Part shown: positions 1-10,948 of the stretch, piece after piece
How the letters are laid out: the number at the start of each line of letters is the position of its first letter
How positions within the stretch are numbered: the first letter of the stretch is position 1
NCBI GenBank assembly: GCA_013180625.2
Contig: SNVD02013706.1
Span: 18,502 to 82,501 of the forward strand
Length of the DNA: 64,000 bases
Reading direction: 5' to 3'
From: Boswellia sacra
Lineage: Eukaryota; Streptophyta; Magnoliopsida; Sapindales; Burseraceae
The notes under the pieces: model-generated
Databases searched by the model: none
Told to the model about the DNA's origin: nothing
The model's input: only the letters and a program-made list of their open reading frames with translations
Translations under genes and position numbers: made by a program

Positions 1-343
1 ATTCTATTGTTTATGAACTTTTTATTTTATTTACTATGGTAGGTTCTACCACCTTATGAAATTGTTCTTTAATTTACTATGGTTGGTTATACCACCTATT
101 TCCATGGATGGTTTTACCTCCTCTTGCTTTTTGTTTTATATTTAAATGGTCGGTAATACCACCTACCATCTTACATATTTATTGATATTATCTTGTCATT
201 TCTTTGAATTATTCATATCATATTTGCTTATCTTATAATTTATAACGCTAAAATCTCCTTCCTCGTGGATCAACCTCGGTCTCACCGGGATTATTACTTC
301 GACACTCCTATACTTGGGAGACAATCCTTTTTCGGATGTGTCA
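1..343 (+). repeat. 5' LTR of element A, 3' part only
   Basis: The sequence matches the last part of the LTRs at 38690-39031 and 48555-48897, including the repeated 'tactatggtaggtt' and 'accacct' stretches. It ends in the family terminus GGATGTGTCA. The rest of the LTR lies outside the window. Confidence 0.85.
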
Positions 344-1318
344 CATATGTATTTTGCAAAACGTGTGCAAATTGTCAAAAATTGGGATCATTTCATAAAG
401 AAACATGATGCCTTTGAATCCCATTTTTGTTGTTGAAATCTTTGAATGTTGGGGTATTGATTTTATGGGACCTTTTCCATCATTATTTGGTTTTGTGTAC
501 ATTCTTGTTCTAGTAAACTATGTTTCAAAATGGGTCGAGGCAGTTCCATGTCGAAACAATTATCAAATTCTTGAAAGAGAATATCTTGTGTAGATTTGGA
601 ATTCCTTGAGCCATTATTAGTGATGGGGGTACGCATTTTTGTAATAAACCATTTGAAACCTTAATGAAGAAATATGGAATAACCCATATAATTTCTACAC
701 CTTATCACCCACAAACAAGTGGACAAGTTGAATTAGCTAATAGGGAGATAAAACAGATCCTAGAAAAAACGGTTAACCCAAATCGTAAAGATTGGTCTTT
801 AAGACTTAATGATGCACTTTGCGCTTACTGAACTGCTTTCAAAAAATCATTGGGAATGTCTGCTTATAGATTAGTTTATGGCAAACCTTGTCACTTGCCT
901 GTGGAAATTGAGCATAAAGCTTATTGGGCCATTAAATCATTTAACACAAACTTAAATGATGCTTGCAAGTTACGTAAACTCCAACTGAGTGAATTTGAAG
1001 AAATCATAAATGAGGCTTATGAAAATTCTAAAATCTACAAAGAAAAAATGAAGGTTTTTCATCACAAATTCATTGTTAGAAAATCTTTTAAACCTTCACA
1101 AAAAGTTCAATCTTGAATGAGTTGTTTCCTAGTAAACTTCGGTCTGGTTGGACTGGGCCTTTCATTGTTAAAAATGTTTTCCCTCATGAAGCAGTTGAAA
1201 TTGAGAACCCATAGAATGGTAATGTTTTTAAAGTTAATAGACAACGGTTAAAACCATTCTTTGAAAATTTTGACCAAAATGAAGAGTCCATTGCTTCAGT
1301 CAACCCTTTTAAGGATTG
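344..1318 (+). pseudogene. Ty3/gypsy integrase relic of element A
   Basis: This is the 3' part of pol. The frame begins inside the HHCC zinc region (the [12 protein letters not shown] segment lies just after the LTR end). It continues through the catalytic core with [10 protein letters not shown] (first Asp) near 450-480, ISDGGTHF (second Asp) near 615-640 and GQVELANRE (Glu) near 722-748. The C-terminal part ends in a [16 protein letters not shown] segment and an [18 protein letters not shown] tail near 1318. A deletion near 560-570 shifts the frame, a stop interrupts the core near 830, and another frameshift follows 1116. There is no chromodomain, as expected for the Athila/Tat branch. The enzyme would insert cDNA into the genome; this copy cannot be functional. 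Confidence 0.85.
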
Positions 1319-1438
1319 ATTTTTCTCGATCAAGTGGCAGATACGGTACTCCGTGACTTTTAAAGTCGGTTTTTCAGTTCCCTAAAAACTATTGCTCACC
1401 TTACATTCACTTTCTTTTCTTCTTTCTCATTTTTTCAC

Positions 1439-1987
1439 ATGGATACCATTCTCTCAAAACTACACAAACATTTTCCCTCTCTTCCTCAAAATGATTGGCT
1501 TAAAATCTACAAGGGTCGTGCAGAAAGACTAAGGATGTTGATGTGTAAGGGTATTTCTGCTAATGTAAGATGGTTGATTGATGCCAAGGTTCGATTTTCT
1601 TACGAATTTTCAGATAATCTTGTTCCTCACATGCCAAGTTTGGGAAAAAACTCTTGCGTCAAAAAGCAAAGAGCGAAAAGGTTACAAGTTTGTCACAAAT
1701 GTGAAAGATGGACTTGTAACCCGTGTTGCCGCTCCTTGGGATATTTCTCTAATAATCGCGAGGATAAGCTACAGTTCATCAAGAATCGACTGAGTAGGGA
1801 GTCTTTGGATGATATCCGAGTGACTCTTGAGACGCATTCTTTTGGACTTGTGCAACGTGAAATTTTTCAATTGTGGACATAATTCCGAGATGAGCGGGAA
1901 CGCTATAGTATTGGGAATCTGAGTCAAAACGACTTTGTTTGCTAGTTTATAAGAAAACTAGATGGGAAGCATATCCCCAACACATAG
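1439..1987 (+). pseudogene. KHF-ORF of element A (basic Cys-cluster protein, unknown function), two premature stops
   Basis: This is a non-gag/pol ORF starting MDTILSKLHKHFPSLPQND. It holds the basic stretch KKQRAKRLQV followed by CHKCERWTCNPC, a C-x2-C-x4-C-x3-C pattern that could bind zinc. A charged REDKLQFIKN stretch and a WTQFRDE-like segment follow. The in-frame TAG at 1985-1987 is also present at the homologous codon in C, D and E, so the natural length is 182 codons. Here two extra stops, at 1880-1882 (CAA to TAA) and 1943-1945 (CAG to TAG), are both C-to-T changes relative to sister copies. I see no signal peptide or membrane segment, so it does not look like an env-like protein. I do not recognise the family. 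It may be nuclear or nucleic-acid binding (inference from the basic stretch and cysteines). Confidence 0.75.
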
Positions 1988-2309
1988 AAGGTGTTTAAGT
2001 CGTTTTTGGACGTAAACCTAGAGGAAGATGTGAGCCACAGTCACAACGACCTGTACATATGCATCCGTGCCATCATTTTTGAATTTAAATGCGTCATAGC
2101 TGTCATTTTTTAGTTTGTATCTTTTCTTTGACTTATGGTGTCTTATTTCATCATCTTTTTTTTTTTGAATTTTTATGCATTATTGTCAACTTTTTTAACA
2201 AACAACTGAGCTACTTATATAGATGTCATCATTAGCATACCTTTTTGCACTCCATAAAAACCACATCTCTTGTTCTCTTGTTCACATATAGTTAGAGAGT
2301 TGCATAGAC

Positions 2310-2964
2310 ATGAAGGGAACTTCAAATTAAATGTCGAATCCAAAAGATATGTTTATCCTATGGATCTCGACCGGGTAAAAGTGAAGAGTTTGTCGAGGTA
2401 GCAAATTATCTTAGTAGGCTACTGGCTGAAAGAAAGATTCATGTGGTTTATGGGGGAGATAGCCTCGGGTTAATGGGTTGTGTGTCAACAGCTGCACATG
2501 TATGAGGTAGTCAAGTTTTAGGAGTTATTCCTCAAGCTTTGGCTGTAAAAAGCGTCGTTGGAAAAACGGTTGGGAAGGAGTTACAGGTCTCCTCTATGCA
2601 TGAACGCATGACACATATGCTCATCAATTCAGACGCCTTTATTGCTTTACCAGGTGGCTTTGGCACTCTTGAAGAAATTTTTCAAATTGCCTCTTGGGCC
2701 CAACTGAATCTCCATCAAAAACCCATAGGTTTGTTGAATGTTAAAAATTTCTTTGATCCTTTGATAAGTTTTGTTGATGTAGCTGTGGAATAAAATTTTA
2801 TCCCTCATTCAGCGAGAAAGATCCTTGTTTCTGCCACTTCTGCTGGTGAGTTACTTGACAAATTACAAGAAGTTGAGTATGAACCTGACCCAGCTAGTAC
2901 TCAAATTAATTGGGCAGGAGGGCAAAACAAAAAGTGCAAATTGGATATGAATCTCCGTTTGTAA
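2310..2964 (+). pseudogene. LOG-like: LOG-type cytokinin riboside 5'-monophosphate phosphoribohydrolase, retroelement copy A
   Basis: LOG enzymes release free cytokinin base from the riboside monophosphate in the cytosol. Visible family blocks are FVEVANYLSRLLAERKIH, GVIPQALAV, SSMHERM (the Arg of the MHxR motif), [18 protein letters not shown] with an intact PGGxGTxxE motif, and [17 protein letters not shown]. The C-terminal INW...KKCKLDMNLRL-like tail is followed by TAA at 2962-2964. The copy has no introns, whereas plant LOG genes are multi-exon, so it was captured as processed cDNA. It is broken by a TAA a few codons after the ATG, a frameshift near 2370, a TGA near 2504 and a TAA near 2791. 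It lies about 320 bases downstream of the KHF-ORF stop and upstream of the 3' region. Confidence 0.9.
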
Positions 2965-3687
2965 TTTTTTTTTGTCTTTTATTTTATTTTATTTTTAGCA
3001 TGTTATTTTATGAGTCTTTCAGATCATCTCTCTTGAATAACAGAAGCTTCAGGTAATGTCTCCTATACTTTATCTCTCTACATTTAAACATTGAGGACAA
3101 TGTTTCATTTGGTTGGGGGGGAAGGATAGTAGACATAAGTGTGTCTTGAAATTTTATTTTTTCTTGCAAAAAAAAAAGAAAAAAAAAAGGAGTTAGTAAT
3201 TAGATTCAGAGTGCGGTGTAAGGAGTTCAAATCCTCTTGAGACGCTTTCTAGGTCAGGAATGGCAGAGTAAAGAGGGTCAGTTTGAACTCTTGAAACACA
3301 CTCTAACCAATTTGTCATTTTGTTTTTGCATTTTTGAAGACTTATTTTAACTAACTTGATATTATTTAGTCTTGATTTTTGAATTTTATAACAAGGAGGT
3401 CTTATTTATTTCACTTTGAATTATTCAAATCTATGAACTCTCACAACCCTATCATTTAATAAGCTGTATGCTCATGTACTCGTTAAGCAAGTATTCATGA
3501 ACCTTTCTTCACACACACACATACTTTGATGCATGCTTGCGAGTTGCAAAATGAAATGTGGCAATATTTGAGTTCTTTTGTTTTGTTTAGGATATTTACA
3601 AAAGGAAGGGGAAAGTTCAAAATAAAAAATAAGAGAAAAAAAAGTGAAAAAAAAGAGAGCAATTGTGGATAAGTTTGGTCTCATAGC

Positions 3688-3950
3688 CTCCTTAATTCGA
3701 GCAATTAAGCCCGGGGGTGCCTCGACACCTAATACCCTAAGACCAACTGGTTTGGAAGCTATTGACCTAAAGCTCGTTACATGGATTAAGGAGAAAGCTT
3801 AATGGGATTGAACATTGCACTATCCACAAGTTTCTAAGCAAAAATAAAGCATCAACAACTCGAGTCGTTAAGCTCGTAAGGGTGTCTTAACACCTAATGC
3901 CCTAAGGCCAACTGGTCTGGGAGTCATTAGCCAAAGGCTCACTACATGGG
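3688..3950 (+). repeat. Two diverged copies of a hairpin-forming block in the 3' region of A
   Basis: Copy one contains CTCCTTAATTCGAGC and, about 90 bases on, GCTCG followed by ATTAAGGAG, so the block can fold into a stem. Copy two (about 3850-3950) repeats the 'cacctaatgccctaaggccaactggt' core found in copy one. Both copies are preserved in B (about 33345-33605) and C (about 46738-47005). Confidence 0.6.
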
Positions 3951-3970
3951 TGAAAGATGTATTCTTTCAA

Positions 3971-4070
<100 letters not shown>

Positions 4071-4374
4071 CAAAAATAATGATGAATGAATGCCCCCTAC
4101 TGAAGGTTGTTCGCCTTAACAAATATCAGAACCGATATTGCTTCTTTCTAATAAGCCCCATACTCATGTGTTGACTGTGCACACAAAGAAGGTTTGTTCA
4201 TATCTTGACTGAAGGGTATATGAGTTATTAAAAAAAAACGGTTGAGAGTTTGTTTTTTTGGATAAAATCAAGGAGAGTGCAATAATGGCCACCTTGGATG
4301 TAAAATTCTATAAATCACTTCTAAATAATAACGCTTTAATTGCTAGGGACTAGCAATAAGCTAGTTGGGGGATG

Positions 4375-5680
4375 TGATGAACACTTAAATATGTATGTTT
4401 AATAAGAGTTTAGTTCATCATATTGCATTAATAGTGTCATTAAATTCCTCAACTTAAGCATATTTGTAGCCTTTGCATCTTTGGAATTAACTTTCTCTTA
4501 ATTTTGGTTTTGTTATAGGTTCAGTAAAATAGGTATAACTTTCTATTTATAGATTAAAATGGTGCAAATCTGAATGTTTTGGAAAGCTGATTAAATTATC
4601 TACAAGATTGTATTACCAAACATGGGCTTGAAGTGAACCCATCTGCAGTTTTGGCTCAGCCTGATCATGCCTCAGTATTTTGATCATATCTACCAAGATA
4701 CATATCCAAATCATATGAATCAAGATGTTCTAGAAAGATGAGAGAAATATCTACGACTTTCATGAAGACATGTGATTAAAATTCTCAATAATTCAATGTC
4801 AAAATCGGTGGTCAAAGTCGGTTCACCTAATTACCCCAATTGTCAAAGTTGGTGCATCTAATATTTAACAATTATTCTTTTGTAATTTGACAAGTTTGCC
4901 CCTGAATGTATCTATAAATAGAGGTGCCTTGTGACCCATTAGGGCATCTTGGCCTTGGTTAGGATCTTGTATTATATTTATGCTATTAATAAATATTCTT
5001 TTTCTTGCAATTTGTTTTCTTTCTCTTATAATGTCTTTCTAATTTCTCTCTTGCTAAGCTGAAAGGGTGAAACCCTTGATATGAGAGTAAGCATTCTCTA
5101 ACCCTTTGATATGTGCTTAATTATCATAATCCTGTGTTGTTTAGTTTATATGATTTATATTTATTTTCTTAATCAATCTTGACACCACTCGTAAAGTGGA
5201 GGTCTTGATCCATTGTCGACAATCCTTGGCACATCAAATGCTTATATCATTTCTGGATGTCGTATGGTTCATCCTTATCGACACAAATCTAGTTAGGAAC
5301 CTTGATTTGTTCTAGACATATGGTGATTGGCACATTGGATGCTTGAACCCATTTACAAGAAGTGGTATAAATATTGGTGACAAAACAAATATAATTCATA
5401 TAACAAAAAGGGCTACTTATCCTTATTCGATATATCAAAGGTGGATCCCTTGACCTTAGCTTTCATTATTATTATGTTAAATCTTTTTACTTGCGTATTT
5501 TAATTATTGTCATCTATTGTTGACATTATCTTGCCATCTCTTTGAATCATCCACATCATATTTGCTTACTTTATAGTTTGTAGCGCTAAAACTCCTTCCT
5601 CGTGGATCGACCACGGTCTCACCAGGTTTATTACTTCGACAATCCTATACTTGGGAGACAATCCTTTTTCGGATGTGTCA
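4375..5680 (+). repeat. 3' LTR of element A (1306 bp)
   Basis: It starts TGATGAACACTTAAATATG and ends GGATGTGTCA. Compared with the 1529-bp LTRs of C it lacks an internal stretch of about 200 bp in the 3' half (the 'tactatggtagg' part, which the 5' LTR of A does have). A TATA box TATAAATA lies at 4913-4920. Confidence 0.88.
4913..4920 (+). promoter_or_regulatory. LTR TATA box, element A
   Basis: TATAAATA followed by GAGGTGCC is conserved in all LTRs of this family in the window: 28094, 34572, 38072, 47938 and, on the minus strand, 56950-56957. It is the likely start region for genomic RNA. Confidence 0.65.
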
Positions 5681-5722
5681 ATTACTTATGCGACTAGTAT
5701 ACTTGCTAGTTTCAATGCATCA
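5681..5722 (+). repeat. Terminal 42 bp of an E-type LTR (+)
   Basis: The piece 'gcgactagtatacttgctag...aatgcatca' matches the reverse complement of the left end of E's LTR (14226-14275). Element A therefore seems to have inserted near the end of an older E-type LTR whose remainder lies left of the window. Confidence 0.55.
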
Positions 5723-6174
5723 ACATGCTCATACAAGGGCATAAACAGACTTTCAGCCTTCCAACCTTATTCCTCCCACACACATGAGGTCAAGTATCTT
5801 TTTTTAAGATTTTTAGCATCATTCTGATGCCATCATCATGGGATATGGGAATGTGAGTTTCTCTCTCCTAATTCTAACATACAAGTTGATTTTGGATTCT
5901 CCATGATTATCATCACATGGCTTATAAAAGTCATGATAACCTTAACACAAGGCACATGTTCCCATTTTGTTCTTATAGGTGATTCAACATATGGCATTCG
6001 TTCATGGTTCTATGAGGTTAAGTCAATATTATTCTAATCATGTGGAATTTACATCCACAGATATGCATTTCAACATGGGTTTTGGAATTCATCATATTAG
6101 AAATTTCTAGATTCATCTATATGGGCTTGAGTCTTAAGGGCCCAATAGTTTGGGCTCCCTTGAGCAAAAGATGC
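5723..6174. other. Intergenic, nothing recognised
   Basis: No convincing ORF or RNA gene. The short open frames lack codon or motif support. Confidence 0.6.
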
Positions 6175-6380
6175 CACTACAAGAAAACGAAACTCATGTG
6201 TCACTTTCGTTGCATTGGTTTATAGGAAAGTGACATATATACTTTAGTCAAACTTAAGTAAATTCATAAGTTTCACTCTTCTAGGAGTATACACAAATTT
6301 TGTTGTCACAATTTCATTAAAAGACAAGTATAACAATTAAAAATATTAAAAATCCAACATATCTCAAACCCTAGTGTGCC

Positions 6381-6523
6381 ATCTCTCTCTCTCTCTCTCT
6401 CTTATCCCTCTTTTCAAGCACTCAACAATTTCTCATTAAAAAAATTATCTTCTTCCCTCTTCGTGAGCCCTTTTCCTCTCATGTTTGCTCTCAGATTCAT
6501 GTTCTCTCTCTCTCTCTCTCTTA
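6381..6523 (+). repeat. CT-rich microsatellites inside the CACTA element
   Basis: Two (CT)n runs occur, at about 6381-6402 and 6503-6521. The preceding AACCCTAG and the pyrimidine-rich context resemble a plant 5' untranslated region, possibly captured from a host gene. No recognisable protein follows. Confidence 0.6.
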
Positions 6524-9150
6524 TAGTCTTTTTTTCCTGCTCTTTTTCAAATTTCTCTCTTCTCAATCTCATATTTAAAAACACTTTACTTTGGTGCTGC
6601 TAAGATATTGTGTTTATTGAAGTTATCTGCACTACTATATCAACAAGTGAAGAGATCGAACAATCAACAAGTGAAGATTTGTCTAGTGAAGAAACAACAC
6701 TAGAAGTCTCGTTTGATTTTGTTTACAGTTATTTGTTACTATTGGTACAAAACTCGGTAACGTGGCTAGTTTGCTCTCTTTTGATTTTTACAAATTTGAA
6801 GAATGATTTGATAATAATAATACAAGCAATGCTTGATTTTATACTCCAGTGGTGTAATTTTAACATCATTATGTTTTAGAGATTTAGGGTTTTTATTTCG
6901 AAATTTGGGGTTTTTGATATAATGGACTTTGCTTGGCCTTTCTTTAGTAATGGGATTTGTATGATGATGTAAAGTAAGGTGAGCAATTAAGCAACTAAGA
7001 TCTTGCAACTTTACTCCACTCTTTTCTTTCTGCTCTGTTTTATAACAAGTTTAATTAATTAATTAATTAATTTTAAATATATATTTGGGTGCTCTTATGC
7101 ATTTGATTCTACATTTGTAGATTCCTAGATTTTAGGGTTATTTAAGCTTGACTCTTTTTTTTCCTTCATTGAGAAGATTCCGTTAAGTTGAATAATTTGT
7201 TTATGAATTTTATTATTGTTGTGTAATATATGTGTATTTTGTTCAACCAGTTGTTTGACTAACTGCCAATGAGAGAATGTGAGGTGCTTTTCTAAGTGTT
7301 TATGGGTTTGGACCTAAAATTATTTAGCAACTAAGCTGGTAAATAGTTTTTCTAACTTTTTTTTTTTCAAATCCATTATGTTTGGAAGTGCTAGATCATC
7401 TACTTAGTCCATTTTGGAAGATTTTGGATTCACCTTTAGCTTTACTTTTATCTTCTATGGATTTGAGCCCTTTTACTTTACTTTTTGTGATTATTATTTT
7501 ACTGTAGAGGCCCAACTAAATTGGTTTTGTGATTACAGGTAGAACTATCATAAACAAATAGTAGATTCGTAGCCAATCACAATCTTGTTTAATACTTGAA
7601 GGGTTGATTATATTGGTAAGAGTTATTTATAATGTATCAAAGAATCATCTTTCTAATCAAAGTTTGTTGCCAACCTCTATGGCAATCTTTTTTGGAAAAG
7701 AAAATATAACAATAAACTACTAATACTGCTTATGAGTATATACAAGGTTATTTGGTCATATTTGATAACCAAATTAATCATAGCTACTCTATTTTATTTC
7801 TATTTTTTCCTTATCAATTATTGTGAATGTTTTTATATAGTTATATTATTGTGACCATTGACATTTCAAACAAGTGCTTCTCAAAATTATTTACTTGGAA
7901 GATGGTTAGGTAGTGAGTCAAGTTGTTTACATATCTTAATTTTACTTGATGCCATTTCATCAAAGATTGTTCCTAGTGTTTTATATTATGCATATCTATT
8001 TAGCTTTTAATATATTGGTTTATGTTAATAACATATTTTCTTTCACTCTTTCAGGGTGGTGACAAATTAGTCACGAGACTTATGCATTTGTATATGTGAT
8101 GGGATCCATCTCTTAGCATACAAAGCTAAAAATTGGGATCCATCTCTTAGCAACTAAATAAAAGCAAGCATGGTGGTAATCAAATTGTTGAAGATATCTC
8201 TTGAAAGACATAGTTAGAGAAAGTTAAATTGAAAAAGAAAATATTTCTGTAACTTCAACTTCTATGGTTAGGGTGCTAATTTAACATAATAATGAGAAGG
8301 TTATGATGCAATTTTTTATTTACAGTAAACTTATAGATTTTATATGATTGAAAGTGATTCTAGTCTAGCAATGACCTTCCTTCTTAATATGTCTATCATT
8401 TTTGTGAGTAGTGAAATTTGCAGTTCCTTAAATTTTGAATCAAAATTATCAAGATAGCTATAAGGACTTAGATTTAAGCAATGCCTCCTTTTTGCTTAGA
8501 GTATGTGATCTGATAACTTTTTCCTTGAAATTTTTAAATCATTGTTGTGATCTTGGTATTTGTTTCTACCCAATACTGCCTTTTCATTTATATTGTCTTA
8601 AGGTAGTATTGGCAATTGGAGTTTGAAACTCATTGGAATTACATTGTTGGCATTCGGTACGAGCTCAACTATAACAGGAACTTATGCAGGGCAGTACGTT
8701 AAATAGGTATTTTACCAAATAGTCTAGGTCATTATGTCCCTAATTTCCTCTAGTCTTTTAAATGATTAGATTTCATAATGTCAAGGTTGTTAAGCATCTA
8801 GATGCATTAGATCAAGTTTCACAATGTCAGTGGTTCAAATAGCTTATGTGGATGAATACTGAAAGTTTTGACTTGATTTAGATTTTTGTGTGGATTTTGA
8901 GTTTCTACTGAATTGCTACATAAAAATTGACTGCTTATTTGTGTTATAGTAGTTGTGGTCACATTTCTGTTTATTGCTTATTTGAGGGTATTGTGGAGTT
9001 GCAATATTTGTGTTTCTCTGTTTTTACTGTAATTATTCTTGAGTTACCACATTTTGTTTAAATTTAGTATATTTGTCTACTTATTTATTGTCTTATGCAT
9101 TTGTACTATTACCAATGTTTTTTTTTACAAGCTTTAATTTAGCGTTGGTT
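6524..9150. other. Interior of the CACTA element, no recognised gene
   Basis: AT-rich sequence with short open frames only (longest about 90 codons). I recognise no protein family in either strand. Confidence 0.55.
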
Positions 9151-9654
9151 AAAAATCAACATGTAGGCTCATTCCATTATGTGTCAGCTTTTGACTAACG
9201 CAAATATGTATGTTGGCTCCTAGATGACACATAAGACCAATTTTTTAATCCAAAAATGTGTCACCTCGCTAACCTACATTTAGTTTTGTGTTAAGTTGAC
9301 GAAATGACATATATAGGAATATGTGTCACGACATTTTGAGTCGTGCGAAAACTAACACTTATGTACATACGTGTCGTTAATTGGCCGACACATAAAATCA
9401 TCTTTCTTGTAATATACCCTCTTGGGCTGGTCTTTTTTTATGCTGAGTCAATGGTACGTGCTCAAAGATGGTGACACCATCATGAGTCATTTAAGGGTTG
9501 AATGGAGCTAAAAACTTCTCATGCCAATGCCACACGGCTAGTTTAGGTAGTTCATAGTCATTATGTATGGAGTAAAGTGATGCAAGGACTTAAAATACCA
9601 AAGTAAGGTATTAGAATTTGGTATCCCAATTATAATCAACTTCTCTTATCACTA

Positions 9655-10948
9655 GTAGAGTCACCACTGTGAACGGGGCTTTCATCCTGTTAGAGCATTT
9701 ACGACCACGATACTATATCAAAATCTCTTTCGGGACTTAAAGGAACACAAACGAGCCATGACACGTCTAGAGAATGGAGACCACCCCATTATTCAATTGT
9801 GAATGAATAGGGCAGTCTGATCCCTCGCTTCAGGATTTAAACTATCGTCATCTCTTTAGAGATGGGTTCGGGAAGTTAGGTGCGAGCCATTCACCTTGCT
9901 GGATCAAAATTTACGCTACACTAGAATAGGGGAGAGGATTATATTGCTCTTCAACAAATAAAGCAAATACTACTTCTGAAACACTTCAAATATCTATTCA
10001 TTCATTCATATAAATCATTTATTCAAATATCAAATATAAACAATCAATTCGTGACTCGATAAATAAAGAATTCTTCACAAACATGTGTGAGTCCATTCAA
10101 TGTTTATCAAGCCTTTTCACGTATATTCATATAAAATTCTAAACATGCTCCGAAGCATCAAAATAAATTCTAAACATGCCAATTCTAAGCATTAAAAAAA
10201 ATAAATAACATATTCATGCTTTTGTAAAGCATAGAAAGTAAAGAAGAAAAAGGGAGAGAGAACTACTCTCAAGATGTACCTTTTTCAGGTTTAGAGCAAT
10301 AGAATGCCTAAAAAGTTTTAAACTAGAAAAGACTCCTTGAATTCTCAAGTGTGTCTTCAAGAGAGAGAAGAGAACATTTTGATATGCGTTGTAAAGTGAA
10401 AAGGAGAGGGTTTATATAATTGAACATTGGAATTGATAAAAAGGAGCAGAAAACAAAAAAGGAAGGTCCAAATGGTACTTTGCCAAAAATACAATAGCAG
10501 TAGCCGACCGGCTGTTTAAGGACCGCATAGTCTATCAACCAATCGGCTGTTGGTGGATCACTGACTGGTGTTAGGATAGTTGACTGGCTATCCTACAATC
10601 GCCAACTAATTGGGCCCACCAGACCCTTCAATTTTGCATTTTTTCAATATAGACCCTTTTGACCTTCAACCATTCAATCATATGTAACCCCTTGAGTTCA
10701 ATTTCGATTTGTGATCCATAAAATTTTGTGAAAATTAGACATCCGCAGATTCACAACGGTATATGACTCATCATCAAATTTCTTCTAGATTAATTTATGT
10801 GATTTTTCAAAATCATGTCAATTTTTTAGCCTTTTGGTCGGTTTCTTCTTACCTTTCGTCCTTTTGCTTCCAAGGGCATTTTGGCCATTTCTATTACCCA
10901 ACATTCATCTTGATATCATCATCGAGCCTCAAAAATCAAGTGTCTACA
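9655..10948 (-). repeat. Probable minus-strand LTR or solo LTR relic
   Basis: Read on the minus strand the block begins TGTAGACACTTGATTTTTG, a typical plant LTR start, at 10948. It contains a TATATAAA-type box near 10412-10422 followed by a CT-rich leader. It runs towards a GTGGTGACTCTACTAG-like segment near 9655-9670 that resembles the end of some plant gypsy LTRs. No partner LTR or internal domain is visible, and the left boundary is approximate. Confidence 0.4.

Larger units (their letters stand above)
6175..9414. mobile_element. Non-autonomous CACTA (En/Spm-type) DNA transposon, about 3.24 kb
   Basis: The left end is CACTACAAGAAAACG and the right end is CTTTCTTGTAATA, an inverted match with two G-to-A changes in the final bases. 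The subterminal regions are packed with copies of TGTGTCAC/GTGACATA type motifs in both orientations: near 6196, 6230, 9180, 9225, 9258, 9307, 9330 and 9385. This is typical of CACTA transposase-binding repeats. Flanking trinucleotides are TGC and TAC, so the 3-bp target duplication is imperfect. The interior has no transposase. It holds CT-rich microsatellites (6380-6525) and AT-rich sequence that might be captured host DNA. Confidence 0.75.

Noticed and set aside
1439..1987. KHF-ORF as an env-like glycoprotein, because of its position after pol.
   Set aside because: No signal peptide or hydrophobic membrane segment is visible in any copy. It is basic and Cys-rich instead.
1985..2100. Possible programmed stop readthrough of the KHF-ORF, since similarity between copies continues past the TAG.
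   Set aside because: The TAG is shared by A, C, D and E, and the similarity beyond it is explained by common descent of the element DNA. B alone has TAT, most simply a private mutation.
2310..2964. LOG as a resident host gene broken up by transposons.
   Set aside because: Five copies share the same partner ORF, spacing and element context, and all lack introns.
9655..10948. Complete retroelement in the 9.6-10.9 kb block.
   Set aside because: Only LTR-like sequence is present; no gag or pol motif and no partner LTR in the window.
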